Source of the DNA: Caenimonas koreensis DSM 17982
GTDB taxonomy: Bacteria; Pseudomonadota; Gammaproteobacteria; Burkholderiales; Burkholderiaceae_C
Assembly: GCF_009646335.1 (NCBI RefSeq)
Contig: NZ_WJBU01000024.1
Span: 10,001 to 66,434, forward strand
Length of the DNA stretch: 56,434 bases
Direction of reading: 5' to 3'
Shown here: in pieces, positions 9,429 through 17,025 of the stretch
How the letters are laid out: every line of letters starts with the position of its first letter
Position numbering within the stretch: the first letter of the stretch is position 1
Notes under the pieces: generated by a model
Database searches by the model: none
Told to the model about the DNA's origin: nothing
Seen by the model: the letters and a program-made list of their open reading frames with translations, nothing else
Position numbers and translations under genes: made by a program

Positions 9429-10100
9429 ATGGGCACTCTCTACCTCGTGCGGCACGGGCAAGCTTCCTTCGGCGCCGAAGACTACGACAACCTCAGCGAA
9501 CTCGGCCACAAGCAGAGCGTTCGGCTGGGCGAATATTTCGCGCACAAGGGCATCCACTTCGATGGCCTGATTGCCGGTACGCTGCGCCGCCACAAGCAGA
9601 CACTGGCGGGCATTCTTGAAGGCATGAATCACGAAGGCGAACACCTTTCGTGGGACGGCCTCAATGAATACGACAGCGAAGCCGTGATCGCCACCGTGCA
9701 TCCACACAAGCTCGAAAAGCCGACTTCACCCGAGATGTACCGCGCCCATTTCCGCCTGCTGCGCGACGGCCTGGCGCAATGGATGGCCGGGGTCGTCACA
9801 CCTCACGGCATGCCCAGCTACGCGGACTTCGTGTCTGGTGTCTCGAGCGCGCTCGACCACGTGCGCGCCAATCACTTCGGCAAGAACGTGTTGATGGTCA
9901 CCAGTGGCGGGCCGATTTCCACGGCTGTCGGCTACATCCTGGGCACGAGCCCCGAAACCACCATCGAGCTGAACCTGCGCATCCGCAACACCTCCATCAC
10001 CGAGTTCGCCTTCACCCCCAAGCGGCATATGCTGGTCGGCTACAACGCGATCCCGCATCTTGAAGACCCCCAATACGCGAGCTGGGTCACCTACTCTTAA
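9429..10100 (+). CDS. Histidine phosphatase superfamily protein
   Basis: 223 residues that open with the phosphohistidine motif LVRHGQASFG, with the catalytic His at residue 9, followed by the LSELGHKQ segment usual for phosphoglycerate mutase-like phosphatases. The acid/base glutamate region NEYDSE is present. In most members the second catalytic histidine occurs in an SHGG motif near the C-terminus; here the equivalent segment reads VTSGGPIS, so that His is replaced by Ser. It may be a weak or altered phosphatase, or a subfamily that uses another residue. It stands 10 bp upstream of a thioredoxin-like gene, with which it is probably transcribed. Confidence 0.85.
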   Translation: MGTLYLVRHGQASFGAEDYDNLSELGHKQSVRLGEYFAHKGIHFDGLIAGTLRRHKQTLAGILEGMNHEGEHLSWDGLNEYDSEAVIATVHPHKLEKPTSPEMYRAHFRLLRDGLAQWMAGVVTPHGMPSYADFVSGVSSALDHVRANHFGKNVLMVTSGGPISTAVGYILGTSPETTIELNLRIRNTSITEFAFTPKRHMLVGYNAIPHLEDPQYASWVTYS

Positions 10101-10110
10101 ACTGGCGGCC

Positions 10111-10479
10111 ATGAACGCCGCTGCCGATGCCACGCCCACATGGTGGGTGATCTGCCTGTGCGCCGACTGGTGCGGCGTCTGCCGCGAATGGCGCGCCGCC
10201 TTCGACGAAGCGGCGGCTGCACACCCCACGATGCGCTTCGCCTGGGTGGATGTCGAAGACGAAGACGACGCCATGGGCGACGTCGATATTGAAACCTTCC
10301 CCACCTTGCTGATTGCGCGCGATACAACGCCCCTGTTCTTTGGGCCGCTTCAGCCGTCGGGCGCGCAGTTCGCCAGATTGCTGTCCAGCCTGACGCAACC
10401 TGCAAGCGCTCCCGGTGCCGTCTCGGCGTCAGCTGCACCCCTGCTCAAACGCCTGGCTGAAGGGGTGCTTCCCCGATAA
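10111..10479 (+). CDS. Thioredoxin-like protein
   Basis: 122 residues with an active-site WCGVC motif (CADWCGVCREW) near residue 22 and a cis-proline segment FPTLLI, so a thioredoxin fold with a likely redox-active CGVC pair. There is no signal peptide, so it should act in the cytoplasm. The ATG at 10111 follows the phosphatase stop by 10 bp. It is a short thioredoxin of a type common in Burkholderiales; the partner protein is unknown. Its stop codon lies in a GC-rich imperfect hairpin (10472-10496) that may end transcription. Confidence 0.82.
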   Translation: MNAAADATPTWWVICLCADWCGVCREWRAAFDEAAAAHPTMRFAWVDVEDEDDAMGDVDIETFPTLLIARDTTPLFFGPLQPSGAQFARLLSSLTQPASAPGAVSASAAPLLKRLAEGVLPR

Positions 10480-10496
10480 GGTCAAACCTCATCGGG
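10472..10496 (+). terminator. Possible terminator hairpin after the thioredoxin-like gene
   Basis: An imperfect 11-bp stem with a CAA loop: CCCGATaAGGT pairs with ACCTcATCGGG, with one A/C mismatch. It overlaps the stop codon of the thioredoxin-like gene. There is no T tract after it, so it may be a weak terminator or an RNA 3'-end protector. Confidence 0.4.
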
Positions 10497-10631
10497 AAGG
10501 AGAGGTCCTACAGCCGGGCGGTTTCCACGCTGACGAGACGCGCATCGCATTCCAAGCCCAATAGATGTCATGGGTGGCGCTCCAACGCCGCTCATTCCCT
10601 ATCCTTCCAGCAGTACTCAGGAGTAACCGAC

Positions 10632-10931
10632 ATGACATCCATTGATCAGGACACCAGCAAGAGCAACAGCAGCAACGCTTCTTCAAAGCCAGGCGAGCAA
10701 TCCGGCTTGAGCGGCGCTACCGCTCGCCGCTCGAATCGAGGCTTTGCTTCGATGGACCCGCAACGCCAGCGCGAGATCGCCAGCGAGGGTGGTCGCGCCG
10801 CCCACGAAAAAGGCACCGCGCACGAATTCACGTCCGAAGAAGCACGCGCTGCCGGCCGCAAGGGCGGCCAGGCCCGCAGCCGCAGCAATCGCGAGCGCCT
10901 GGAAGCCGGCAACGGCAACAGCTCCAACTAG
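10632..10931 (+). CDS. KGG-motif general stress protein (YciG/con-10 like)
   Basis: A 99-residue, hydrophilic, probably disordered protein. It carries the two Gly-rich KGG-type repeats of the family: GFASMDPQRQREIASEGG around residues 37-54, then EEARAAGRKGGQARS around 75-90. Such proteins in E. coli (YciG) and fungi (con-10) accumulate under stress or in stationary phase. The start ATG is backed by a clear AGGAG (caggagtaaccgacATG). The 150-bp upstream gap could carry its own promoter. A strong bidirectional terminator follows at 10963-10990. Confidence 0.83.
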   Translation: MTSIDQDTSKSNSSNASSKPGEQSGLSGATARRSNRGFASMDPQRQREIASEGGRAAHEKGTAHEFTSEEARAAGRKGGQARSRSNRERLEAGNGNSSN

Positions 10932-10962
10932 CAGCACCAGCGCAAGGCAAGACCTTGAAATG

Positions 10963-10990
10963 AAAAACGCGGCCTGCTGGCCGCGTTTTT
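10963..10990. terminator. Bidirectional intrinsic terminator
   Basis: A perfect hairpin: AAAAACGCGGCC, short TGCT loop, GGCCGCGTTTTT. The A-run on the left and T-run on the right let it act in both directions, ending the KGG gene on the plus strand and the 59-codon gene on the minus strand. Confidence 0.88.
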
Positions 10991-11015
10991 CATTGTGCGA
11001 ATCGCGTTTTTGCGC

Positions 11016-11195
11016 CTACCACTCGCCGACCAGGCGCACACGCTGGTCAAGTTCCATGGGGAGATCCTGGATGCGGACTTCGGCACCCGGTGTTTGCGCT
11101 GCAGGCTCGCCCACAACGATGCGGCGGAGTATTTCGGCAGCCGACACGCGCTCGGGCACAGTCTCTTTGGGTACGTTGATTGATGCAAATCGCAT
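11016..11195 (-). CDS. Small conserved-looking hypothetical protein, 59 residues
   Basis: A short gene (59 codons plus stop). The ATG at 11195 has an excellent ribosome-binding site, AAAGGAG six bases upstream. The predicted peptide starts MRFASINVPKETVPERVSAA and ends in RVRLVGEW. It has no membrane segment or signal peptide, is mixed acidic/basic, and has a helical patch (SAAEILRRIVVGE). Stop codon and bidirectional terminator are 26 bp apart, as for a real transcription unit. I do not recognise the family and assign no function. It lies between the convergent KGG stress gene and the creatininase-family gene. Confidence 0.6.
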   Translation of the reverse strand: MRFASINVPKETVPERVSAAEILRRIVVGEPAAQTPGAEVRIQDLPMELDQRVRLVGEW

Positions 11196-11326
11196 GGCGG
11201 CTCCTTTCTTGACTCAAGTGTAGGAACCCGTGTGTTTCGCCTCTGTGACCAAGCGCACAAAGGTTGGCAAACGTGCGGAAATTTTTGAGGCGAGTGGGTC
11301 TTGCGCAACACCCGTGCGCCAAGGCG

Positions 11327-12142
11327 CTAGCTGCCTGGCCGGTCGACCAGCGTCGACAGAGGCAGCGCGGAGATTTCTGCGAGCAAAATTGCCAACTCGC
11401 GGCCCGCCGCATCCAGCAATGCGCGCCCCTTGAGTGCCGTCGCGGCAGCGGCATTGCCTGCTGCGCCTTGCGCGTTGTAGTCCTGCATGTGCCAGCCGAG
11501 TTTTGCACTCGATCCATTGCCCAGCACAGGAAACAGTGCAGCGCGTTGCTGCGAGGTCGAGGCGAAGTCCCTTGCTTGCGACATGTCCACCAGGTCCGGG
11601 CGCAGGGCCAGCATCATCGAGGTTTCGATCTCGCCCGCATGAACGCCAAAGCGATGCTCCTGCGCGCTGAAAAGCCCCATCACCTCATCGCCCAGCGGCA
11701 GGTTCCACCAGCTGCAGCTGTACACGATCAGGTTGGCGCGCGTGCGCAACTCGCGCGCAGCGATGTCCATCAGACTGACCTGGCCGCCGTGGGAATTGAA
11801 AAGCAGCAGCTTCTTCACGCCTGCCCGCGCCACGCACTCGCCAAGTTCCACCCAGGTGTCGATCACGCTCTGGTAGGGCAGCGTCAGCGTGCCCGCAAAC
11901 CGCGAGTGCTCGGGGCTGTAGCCTACTTGCTGCGTCGGCATGAACAACGCAGGCAGCGCCTGGGGCAGAAGGGGCAGCGCCGCGGCGACCACGCCATCCA
12001 CGATCATCTGGTCCACCGCCAGCGGCAAGTGCGGCCCATGCTGCTCCGTCGCGCCGACAGGCAACACCGCCACCGTTGTCGCGGGATCGAGCGCAGCGAA
12101 GTCGCGCGTTCCCAGTTCGGCCCAAAAACGTGATGTGGTCAT
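11327..12142 (-). CDS. Creatininase family amidohydrolase
   Basis: 271 residues with the metal-binding pattern of the creatininase fold: GATEQHGPHLPLAVDQ near residues 31-46 (Glu, His and Asp ligands), NSHGGQ near 119, and HAGEIETSMML near 177. Family members are metal-dependent amidohydrolases acting on creatinine, mycofactocin precursor or formamidopyrimidines; the substrate is not evident. It begins 9 bp after the stop of the upstream aceE-like gene on the same strand, so the two are probably co-transcribed. The segment 11196-11326 between this gene and the small gene shows no further coding features. Confidence 0.87.
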   Translation of the reverse strand: MTTSRFWAELGTRDFAALDPATTVAVLPVGATEQHGPHLPLAVDQMIVDGVVAAALPLLPQALPALFMPTQQVGYSPEHSRFAGTLTLPYQSVIDTWVELGECVARAGVKKLLLFNSHGGQVSLMDIAARELRTRANLIVYSCSWWNLPLGDEVMGLFSAQEHRFGVHAGEIETSMMLALRPDLVDMSQARDFASTSQQRAALFPVLGNGSSAKLGWHMQDYNAQGAAGNAAAATALKGRALLDAAGRELAILLAEISALPLSTLVDRPGS

Positions 12143-12151
12143 GTGCGAATG

Positions 12152-14779
12152 TTAAGCGCGGCCCAGCGCGTGCCGTGCGGCGTTGGCGACATGCGCAGCA
12201 TCGACCCGGAAGAACTCGCGCAGCGCGGCGCGCGTGTCGCTGCGGCCAAAGCCATCGGTGCCAAGGGTGATGTAGCGCCTGCCCGCCGGCACAAAGGCGC
12301 GAATGCTGTCAGGCACCGCGCGCACATAGTCAGTGGCAGCGATGATCGGCCCCACGCTGGTGGCCAGCTGCTTTGCGATGAACGGCTCGGCCGGCTTCGC
12401 ACCCGCGAGCGCATCCCGCTCACTAGCCATGCCATCGCGGGCCAGCTCGCTCCAGCTCGTCACGCTGAACACATCGCAGCCAATTCCCTCGTGCGCCAGC
12501 ACATCAGCCGCCTTGAGCACTTCCGTGAGGATCGCGCCTGAGCCCAGCAAAGTGACGCGGCCCGCCTTCTTGTTTGTTCGCGGCTCGATCGTCGCAAACC
12601 GGTAACAGCCGCGCACGAGGTCATCCTCGGTGCCCGGCGGCACATCGGGCTGCGCGTAGTTCTCGTTCATGAGCGTGACGTAATAGAAGACGTCGCGCTG
12701 CTCCACCAGCATTTCCTTCATGCCGTGGTGAATGATCACGGCCATCTCGCCCGCAAACGCCGGGTCGAAGGCCCTGCAATTCGGGATCGTCGCGGCGACC
12801 AGGTGGCTCGAACCATCCTGATGCTGCAGCCCCTCGCCGCCGAGCGTGGTGCGTCCCGATGTGGCGCCAAGCAGGAAGCCGCGCGAGCGCTGGTCAGCCG
12901 CCGCCCAGATCGCATCGCCCACCCGCTGGAAGCCGAACATCGAGTAGTAGATGTAAAACGGCAGCATCGGAAAGCCATGCACCGAATAACTCGTTGCCGC
13001 GGCCGTCCAGCTCGCGATGGCGCCTGCTTCGCTGATGCCCTCTTCCAGGATCTGGCCGTTGAGCGCCTCGCGGTACGACAGCACCGAGCCGATGTCTTCC
13101 GGCTCATAGCGCTGCCCCACGCTCGAATAGATGCCAACCTGCTTGAACAGGTTCGCCATGCCAAACGTGCGAGCTTCATCCGCCACGATCGGTACGATGC
13201 GCGGACCCAGCTCGCTGTCTTTGAGCAGGTTGCCCAGCAGCCGCACGAATGCCATCGTCGTGGACATCTCCTTGCCGCCGGCCTGGGTTGTAAACGCAGC
13301 GAAAGAATCAAGTGCTGGCACCGCCAATGCCTGCGATGTCGCCAGGCGCTGCGGCATCACGCCACCCAGCTCGGCGCGCCGCGCTCGCAGGTACTTCATC
13401 TCGGCGCTGTCTTCGGCGGGGCGGAAAAATTCAAGGTTGCGCGCCTGCTCATCCGACAGCGGCAGGTTGAAGCGGTTGCGAAATTCAATGAGCGCCGTGT
13501 CGTCGAGCTTCTTCTGGCTGTGCGTGGTCATCTTGCCCTGCCCCGCCGTCCCCATGCCGTAGCCCTTTTTGGTGTGCGCAAGGATCACGGTCGGCTCGCC
13601 CGTGTGCGCAGCTGCGGCGGCGTAGGCTGCGTGAATCTTCACCAGGTCGTGGCCGCCGCGCTTGAGGCGGTCGATCTGCTCATCCGTCATGCCTTGCGCA
13701 AGGCGCTTGAGCTCGTCGTTCTGGCCAAAGAAGTTGTCGCGGTTGAAACGGCCGTCTTTCGCGGCGAAAGTCTGCATCTGTCCGTCAACGGTGTTGGCAA
13801 ACGCGCGCATCAACGCGCCTGTCGTGTCGCGGGCAAACAGGCCGTCCCAGTCGCTGCCCCACACGAGCTTGATCACGTTCCAGCCCGCGCCGCGGAACAG
13901 CTTCTCCAGCTCGTCGATGATGCGGCCATTGCCGCGCACCGGGCCGTCCAAACGCTGCAGGTTGCAGTTCACGACCCACACCAGGTTGTCGAGCTTCTCG
14001 CGCGAGGCGAGCGTGAGTGCGCTCATGCTTTCGGGCTCGTCCATCTCGCCGTCGCCGAACACGCCCCACACTTTGCGCGTCGCGCAGTCCAGCAATTGCC
14101 GGTGCGTGAGATAGCGCATGAAGCGAGCGTGATAAATCGAGCTGATCGGCCCGATGCCCATCGAGCCCGTCGGAAACTGCCAGAAGTCAGGCATCAGGTA
14201 CGGGTGCGGATAGCTCGACAGGCCCCGCGCCCCGGCCGCTGGCGCGGTGATCTCCTGACGATAGTGAGCCAGGTCCGCTTCGCTCAAGCGCCCTTCCAGG
14301 TACGCACGTGCATACACACCTGGCGCACTGTGCGGCTGGAAGAACACCAGGTCGCCGCCTTGCGACTCATTGCGGGCGCGGAAGAAGTGGTTAAAGCCTG
14401 CCTCGAACAAATCGGCAGCGCTCGCATAGCTGGCGATGTGTCCGCCCAGCTCGCCGTAAGCCGCATTCGCACGCGCCACCATGGCGAGCGCGTTCCAGCG
14501 CATGAGCGAAGCGAGCTTTTCTTCGATGGCGAGGTCACCCGGGAAGGGCGGCTGCTTGTCAACGGCGATGGTGTTGACGTAGGGCGTGACCAGCTCCGGC
14601 GACCACTCCACGAGCGGCCCTCGCGCCATCACGGCCAGCTGGTCGAGAATGAAACGCGCCCGCGCCGGGCCATGCGCTTGAACAAGCGCCATGAACGCCT
14701 CGCGCCATTCGGCAGTCTCTGCAGGGTCGATGTCGCCGGTGTCGGCTTGGAGGTATCGGGTCAGGCTCTGGTCGCTCAT
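12152..14779 (-). CDS. Homodimeric pyruvate/2-oxo acid dehydrogenase E1 (AceE family)
   Basis: 875 residues from the ATG at 14779 (MSDQSLTR); the frame is open to 14809. It has the transketolase-like layout of AceE: N-terminal GGHIASYASAADLFEAGFNHFFR, the thiamine diphosphate motif GDGEMDEPESM followed by NCNLQRLDGPVRGN, and the C-terminal E1 halves with YVTLMNENYAQP. It would decarboxylate a 2-oxo acid and acylate an E2 lipoyl group. The aceF and lpd genes that normally accompany aceE are absent here; the neighbours are a creatininase-like gene and a sugar dehydrogenase. It could therefore be a paralogue such as the MdeB type acting on 2-oxobutyrate. No clear ribosome-binding site precedes either candidate start. 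Confidence 0.85.
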   Translation of the reverse strand: MSDQSLTRYLQADTGDIDPAETAEWREAFMALVQAHGPARARFILDQLAVMARGPLVEWSPELVTPYVNTIAVDKQPPFPGDLAIEEKLASLMRWNALAMVARANAAYGELGGHIASYASAADLFEAGFNHFFRARNESQGGDLVFFQPHSAPGVYARAYLEGRLSEADLAHYRQEITAPAAGARGLSSYPHPYLMPDFWQFPTGSMGIGPISSIYHARFMRYLTHRQLLDCATRKVWGVFGDGEMDEPESMSALTLASREKLDNLVWVVNCNLQRLDGPVRGNGRIIDELEKLFRGAGWNVIKLVWGSDWDGLFARDTTGALMRAFANTVDGQMQTFAAKDGRFNRDNFFGQNDELKRLAQGMTDEQIDRLKRGGHDLVKIHAAYAAAAAHTGEPTVILAHTKKGYGMGTAGQGKMTTHSQKKLDDTALIEFRNRFNLPLSDEQARNLEFFRPAEDSAEMKYLRARRAELGGVMPQRLATSQALAVPALDSFAAFTTQAGGKEMSTTMAFVRLLGNLLKDSELGPRIVPIVADEARTFGMANLFKQVGIYSSVGQRYEPEDIGSVLSYREALNGQILEEGISEAGAIASWTAAATSYSVHGFPMLPFYIYYSMFGFQRVGDAIWAAADQRSRGFLLGATSGRTTLGGEGLQHQDGSSHLVAATIPNCRAFDPAFAGEMAVIIHHGMKEMLVEQRDVFYYVTLMNENYAQPDVPPGTEDDLVRGCYRFATIEPRTNKKAGRVTLLGSGAILTEVLKAADVLAHEGIGCDVFSVTSWSELARDGMASERDALAGAKPAEPFIAKQLATSVGPIIAATDYVRAVPDSIRAFVPAGRRYITLGTDGFGRSDTRAALREFFRVDAAHVANAARHALGRA

Positions 14780-14851
14780 GGCAAAACTGTACGCGCTTTG
14801 GCGCTGCATTTGCCGGCATGCCCCCGCGGACGCCTGGCCCGCATGCGCAGC

Positions 14852-16168
14852 TTACTTCGCGATCCCCACCCGCCAGATGACGTTTCCGACGTCATCGGCC
14901 ACCAGCACACCACCCTTGCCATCCATCGCCACGCCCACGGGCCGGCCATAGGCCTTGCCTTGCGCACTCACGAAGCCGGTCAGAAAGTCGATCGGCTCGC
15001 TCGATGGCCTGCCACCCGCAAACGGGACGAACACCACCTTGTAGCCGTTGAACGGTTTGCGGTTCCACGAGCCGTGTTCGCCGATGAACGCGCCGCTCGC
15101 ATAGTTTTGCGGCATGGTGCGCTCGTCTGAAAACGCGAGCCCGAGCGGCGCCACGTGCGAACCCAGGCCGTAATCCGGCTTGATGGCGCGGGCGACCAGG
15201 TCTGGCTGTTGCTGCACCACACGCGTGTCCACGTTCTGGCCCCAATAGCTGAACGGCCAGCCGTAGAAAGCACCTTCTTTCACCGACGTCAGGTAATCAG
15301 GAACCAGGTCGTTGCCCAGTTCGTCCCGCTCGTTCACCACCGTCCAAAGGGCTTTCGATTGCGGCTCCCACGCCATGCCGTTCGGGTTGCGCAGGCCAGT
15401 CGCAAAGATGCGCTTGGCGCCCGTGGCGCGATCGACCTCCCAGATCGCCGCCCGGCCTTCTTCGGCTGCCAGGCCGTTTTCACCCACATTGCTGTTGGAG
15501 CCCACGGTTGCATACAGCTTGCTGCCATCGGCACTGGCAATGATGTTCTTGGTCCAGTGGTGATTGATGGAGCCTGCAGGCAGATCGGTCAACTTCACGG
15601 GAGCAACGCTGATGCTCGTCTGGCCCGCCTGGTACGGCACCTTGACGATCGCGTCCGAGTTGGCGATGAAGAGCTCATTTCCAACCAGCGCCATGCCGAA
15701 CGGCGAGTTCAGCCCCTGCATGAAGGTGGTTCGCGTCTCGGCCACGCCGTCGCCGTCTACGTCCCGAAGCAGCGTGATCCGGTTGGCGCTGGGCACGCCA
15801 GCGCCAGCTTTCTTCATCACCTGCTTCATCACCACGCCCTTGATGCCCTTGGCATCGTCCGGCTTGGGAGGCGCGTTGCTCTCGGCCACCAGCACATCAC
15901 CATTGGGCAACACGTACAGCCAGCGCGGATGGTCCAGCCCCGACGCCAGCGCAGTCACCCTGAAGCCCACAGGCGCCTTCGGCTGCGTGCCCTTGGGCCA
16001 ACCGATTGCCGGCGCGATATGGACAGTGGGGATGAGCGACTTCGTGGGAGCGGGCAGGTCGGGGTCAGGCCCGATCCCTGCGACGGGCGACGGCTGCGCG
16101 ATGGCGGCACATCCCACGAGGCAGGTCATCGAGAGAACCGAGGGCAGGCGAGGCGGTATGAATTTCAT
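14852..16168 (-). CDS. PQQ-type sorbosone/sugar dehydrogenase-like lipoprotein
   Basis: 438 residues from the ATG at 16168. The signal ends in a lipobox (TCLVGCAA), so it is a predicted lipoprotein. The rest is a six-bladed propeller like soluble glucose dehydrogenase and L-sorbosone dehydrogenase: GLDHPRWLYVLPNGDVLVAE for the first blade, GLRNPNGMAWEP, and the C-terminal GEHGSWNRKPFNGYKVVFVPF. Members use PQQ to oxidise sugars, though many relatives have no shown activity. An upstream in-frame start at 16231 would overlap the divergent alaX start by two bases and would remove the signal peptide from the N-terminus, so 16168 is preferred. Confidence 0.85.
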   Translation of the reverse strand: MKFIPPRLPSVLSMTCLVGCAAIAQPSPVAGIGPDPDLPAPTKSLIPTVHIAPAIGWPKGTQPKAPVGFRVTALASGLDHPRWLYVLPNGDVLVAESNAPPKPDDAKGIKGVVMKQVMKKAGAGVPSANRITLLRDVDGDGVAETRTTFMQGLNSPFGMALVGNELFIANSDAIVKVPYQAGQTSISVAPVKLTDLPAGSINHHWTKNIIASADGSKLYATVGSNSNVGENGLAAEEGRAAIWEVDRATGAKRIFATGLRNPNGMAWEPQSKALWTVVNERDELGNDLVPDYLTSVKEGAFYGWPFSYWGQNVDTRVVQQQPDLVARAIKPDYGLGSHVAPLGLAFSDERTMPQNYASGAFIGEHGSWNRKPFNGYKVVFVPFAGGRPSSEPIDFLTGFVSAQGKAYGRPVGVAMDGKGGVLVADDVGNVIWRVGIAK

Positions 16169-16229
16169 CGCCTGAGTCTGAATCGCCCTCATTTGGGCGC
16201 ACGTAGGCCGAAACCGCGAAAATAGCGCC

Positions 16230-16988
16230 ATGACCGATGAGCTATTTCGCGCCGACTCCTATCTCCAGCAATGCAACGGCACGGTGACGCGTGTGGATGA
16301 GCAGGGGGTTGTGCTCGACCGCACGGTGTTTTATCCCTTGGGCGGCGGCCAGGCCGGTGACGCAGGCACCCTCGAACTGCCAGATGGCCGCCTGCTGCAC
16401 ATTGCCGACACGCGCAAGTGCAAGGATTCCGAGGGCAAACCGACCAAGGACATTGCGCATGTGCCAGCGCCGGGCCAGCAAGACCTGCTGGCCACGCTGG
16501 CGCCCGGTGACAGCGTGACCGCACGCGTTGACTGGGAGCGCCGCCATCGACTCATGCGCTTTCACACCGCCACCCACCTGCTTTGCAACCTCGTGCCCCA
16601 ACTGGTCAATGGCTGTTCCATCACGGCTGACTCAGCGCGGCTGGACTTCAACATGACGGATCCACTCGACAAGGAGGCGCTGACGCAAGGCATCGCGCGG
16701 CTGGTCGCGGCGGCATATCCCGTGACGGTGAGCTCGATCACCGACGAAGAGCTCGACGCCAACCCCGCACTGGTCAAAAGCATGTCGGTGCAGCCGCCGC
16801 GCGGCACGGGCCGCATCCGCACAATCCGAATCGGCAACGACGACGGCGGCGGCGCCGGCGAACAAATCGACTTCCAGCCGTGTGGTGGCACGCACGTGGC
16901 GAACACGTCGGAGATCGGCGCCGTGGTCGTCACGAAGATTGAAAAGAAGAGCGCAACCACCCGTCGCGTCGTTTTAGGTTTTGCATGA
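16230..16988 (+). CDS. alaX: Alanyl-tRNA editing protein AlaX
   Basis: 252 residues with the free-standing editing domain of alanyl-tRNA synthetase. The N-terminal part has the conserved TVFYPLGGGQAGD. The zinc-binding histidines are in RFHTATHLL (about residue 112), and the second zinc site is CGGTHVANTSEIG near residue 218. These proteins hydrolyse Ser-tRNA(Ala) or Gly-tRNA(Ala) made by mistake. The length, with an N-terminal extension, fits the larger AlaX type. It is divergent from the sorbosone dehydrogenase-like gene with about 60 bp between starts, and is followed by the DsbD-like gene 37 bp later. Confidence 0.9.
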   Translation: MTDELFRADSYLQQCNGTVTRVDEQGVVLDRTVFYPLGGGQAGDAGTLELPDGRLLHIADTRKCKDSEGKPTKDIAHVPAPGQQDLLATLAPGDSVTARVDWERRHRLMRFHTATHLLCNLVPQLVNGCSITADSARLDFNMTDPLDKEALTQGIARLVAAAYPVTVSSITDEELDANPALVKSMSVQPPRGTGRIRTIRIGNDDGGGAGEQIDFQPCGGTHVANTSEIGAVVVTKIEKKSATTRRVVLGFA

Positions 16989-17025
16989 AGGAACCAGGCG
17001 CACCCTTGCCTGCTCTGACTACCTG

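Noticed and set aside
12725..15130. 801-codon open frame on the plus strand across the aceE-like gene
   Set aside because: It is antisense to a well-conserved gene, is rich in Arg, His and Ala as high-GC shadow frames are, and has no recognisable domain.
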